From the NCBI GenBank assembly GCA_017997855.1, contig JAGOEF010000063.1, positions 1 to 8,347 of the forward strand: 8,347 nucleotides of DNA, in the 5' to 3' direction. The position numbers were made by a program, and so were the translations under genes. Shown piece by piece: positions 6,881 to 8,347 of the stretch. This stretch comes from Bacteroidales bacterium (GTDB lineage: Bacteria > Bacteroidota > Bacteroidia > Bacteroidales > ML635J-15). Every line of letters begins with the position of its first letter. Position 1 is the first letter of the stretch. The notes beneath the pieces were generated by a model. It did no database searches. It was not told where the DNA came from and saw only the letters and a program-made list of their open reading frames with translations.

Positions 6881-8299
6881 TTATAAGTCAAACTTAAAGG
6901 TGAATCCGTTTTGATGCTTGCCACGCGATTCGATGAAGAAATTTCCAAACATTGCATTACCACTTATTTCGCCGCAAGTTACCAGCTTATGGTTCAATGA
7001 AACATCATAGATTTTATTGGTCCCCGTAGCTTTATCGGCTGTTTTTACCCAAAGCATTTCGCCTTTGGAAGAAAGCTTCATCACAAGCATCGCCGGTGTA
7101 AACGGAGCAAGCGAAAACGCATTGAACTGGGTTCCGTCTTTCAGTACAATATTATCATAGAAAAAACCTCCGGTGTAACAATTGCCTTCATTGTCAGCAA
7201 CAATACTTAGAGGCCGGCTTGAATTTTTGCCAGTTGTAGTATAACACCAAAGTGGTTCATTCCCCCTAAACGACAACACATACCAGCTTTCGAGCAGACC
7301 GCCCTTATCGTTAAGCACCGCATTAATACGAGAAGTATCGCCAAATACCGAGAAGGCACCGGGCTGCTGTGGGAGATAAGCTCCTGTATAAAACCCGCAC
7401 AAATACACCTGATCTTTGTTAAATGCGATATCGGTAACCTGAGCTTCTGAGATAGCCCTGTGTACTCTAAGAACATTTCCTTCGGCATCGAAGTAAGCTA
7501 TATAAACGAATGCATCACCTGTAACAATGGTTTTCGCATTTTTCAGTTCTGCCACATCATAACATTTACCCGCAAAATCGGCTGAGCCATTCAATTCGCC
7601 GGTTATAGCCAGATCACCATATTGATTTACAGCAATGGCAGCAATGGTAATGCCTGTAACAAAACTATCACCTCCCGAAACATACTTGAGCCATTTGCAT
7701 TTTCCATCTGCCGTAAACCGGGCTATATAATTATTTTTTTCGTGCGTTTTTTTCAGTATTTTACCATCGACTGATACCGTTTCTCGGAAAGCGCCTGCTA
7801 CACAGATATCTTTTCCCGACACCGCCATATCGGCAGCAAACACGTCTAAGGAACCGGTAATTTCACGCGTCCACTTCACCGTTCCGGTTGCAGCAGAGAC
7901 CGATGCCAGCAAGGCCATATAGTTTTCACCTGTATATGATATCGGAGTACCTGCAAAACTTAATGTCCTGGTATTTTGAGCAAATACAATCAACAGGCTG
8001 TCCATCAATTCAAGATTGCGAATCTGCATATCAACCCGCTTCATCCATATTACTTCGTTGGTAACATCAAGTTTGGCAATAAATCCACCCCAGCGATCTT
8101 TATATTTGTAAGGTCCCATGAGTAAACTTTTGTTAAATTCACCAGCCAGATAGGTGTTACCGTCAGCATCGGTGCAAATGCAATTCACACTACTGGAATA
8201 GGGGCTGCCAAATATTTTATGAACATCTGATGTGTATTGGGCTTGAACTGCAACAAATCCTGCAACAATAAAAAAGACCGAAAAAAGAAAATATTTCAT
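6881..8299 (-). CDS. Secreted beta-propeller-like repeat protein
   Basis: 472 residues from the ATG at 8297-8299. Residues 1-20 form a clear signal peptide (Lys3, then a hydrophobic run, cleavage likely after VQA before QYTS); there is no lipobox Cys, so it is probably periplasmic or exported. The mature part is built of about six degenerate units. Each has a Gly-rich strand pair such as DADGNTYLAGEF (44-55), SGKDICVAGAF (161-171), QYGDLAITGEL (226-236), NKDQVYLCGFY (294-304), NEGNCYTGGFF (370-380) and LNHKLVTCGEI (435-445). Each is followed by an IAK/ARF strand and a Trp-containing strand (VIWMKRVD, KWLKYV, MLWVKT). This pattern is typical of SBBP-type propeller repeats in Bacteroidota. The chain ends in the last strand (TFKFDL) with no type IX secretion C-terminal domain and no second domain. 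It is the first gene of the minus-strand run. No ligand or enzymatic role can be named. An in-frame TTG at 8327-8329 would put ten polar residues before the signal peptide and is less likely. Confidence 0.85.
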   Translation of the reverse strand: MKYFLFSVFFIVAGFVAVQAQYTSDVHKIFGSPYSSSVNCICTDADGNTYLAGEFNKSLLMGPYKYKDRWGGFIAKLDVTNEVIWMKRVDMQIRNLELMDSLLIVFAQNTRTLSFAGTPISYTGENYMALLASVSAATGTVKWTREITGSLDVFAADMAVSGKDICVAGAFRETVSVDGKILKKTHEKNNYIARFTADGKCKWLKYVSGGDSFVTGITIAAIAVNQYGDLAITGELNGSADFAGKCYDVAELKNAKTIVTGDAFVYIAYFDAEGNVLRVHRAISEAQVTDIAFNKDQVYLCGFYTGAYLPQQPGAFSVFGDTSRINAVLNDKGGLLESWYVLSFRGNEPLWCYTTTGKNSSRPLSIVADNEGNCYTGGFFYDNIVLKDGTQFNAFSLAPFTPAMLVMKLSSKGEMLWVKTADKATGTNKIYDVSLNHKLVTCGEISGNAMFGNFFIESRGKHQNGFTFKFDL

Positions 8300-8315
8300 A
8301 GCAATTGTATTTTGA

Positions 8316-8330
8316 GTGCAAATGTGCAAA
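8316..8330 (-). promoter_or_regulatory. Possible promoter region of the minus-strand gene run, with tandem 7-base repeat
   Basis: Read on the minus strand, TTTGCAC occurs twice separated by a single A (period 8 bases). CACATTTG (8326 to 8319) matches the Bacteroidota -7 consensus TAnnTTTG except for its first base and ends 19 bases before the ATG at 8299, almost the same spacing as the gldA promoter box. A -33 element would fall at or beyond the window edge and cannot be judged. Weak call. Confidence 0.25.
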
Positions 8331-8347
8331 AAAAATACCTTTTTTAA

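Noticed and set aside
8300..8329. TTG at 8327-8329 as the start of the propeller protein
   Set aside because: It adds ten polar residues in front of a textbook signal peptide that begins at the ATG at 8297-8299.
1..8347. Mobile element, defence system or CRISPR
   Set aside because: No transposase, integrase, inverted terminal repeats, spacer-repeat pattern or nuclease/helicase-type gene is visible; the genes look chromosomal.

Overview
The window looks like chromosomal DNA of a member of the Bacteroidota, possibly a Bacteroidales relative. The evidence is a GldA-type ABC ATPase, a secreted propeller protein of the kind common in this phylum, a match to the Bacteroidota -7 promoter element (TAnnTTTG) in front of the ATPase gene, and start codons without clear Shine-Dalgarno sequences. 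Coding density is very high. I see no rRNA, tRNA, CRISPR array, insertion sequence or long repeat, and no gene-free stretch longer than about 50 bases.

Left part, plus strand (1-3114): the first gene is cut by the window edge. It is an extended short-chain dehydrogenase/epimerase (SDR) that carries a C-terminal treble-clef-like zinc-binding module. Two bases after its stop begins a membrane enzyme strikingly similar to the eukaryotic steroid 5-alpha-reductases SRD5A1/2. These two are probably one transcription unit and together suggest modification of a steroid-like or isoprenoid lipid. A probable promoter then precedes a gldA-like ABC transporter ATPase.

Right part, minus strand (8299 down to 3117): five tightly packed genes run in one direction. 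In transcription order they are a secreted beta-propeller-like protein, a UbiD-family prenyl-FMN decarboxylase with all the main catalytic and metal-binding residues, a multi-pass membrane protein, a SpoU/TrmH-family RNA 2'-O-ribose methyltransferase (GTG start), and a small HemG-like flavodoxin. Gaps are 2 to 27 bases, so they are likely co-transcribed, although their functions look mixed (quinone/redox, RNA modification, envelope).

The two gene groups converge with only two bases between the stop codons of gldA and the flavodoxin. The most unusual items are the SDR-zinc module fusion and its coupling to an SRD5A-like reductase whose NADPH-contacting histidine appears to be replaced.
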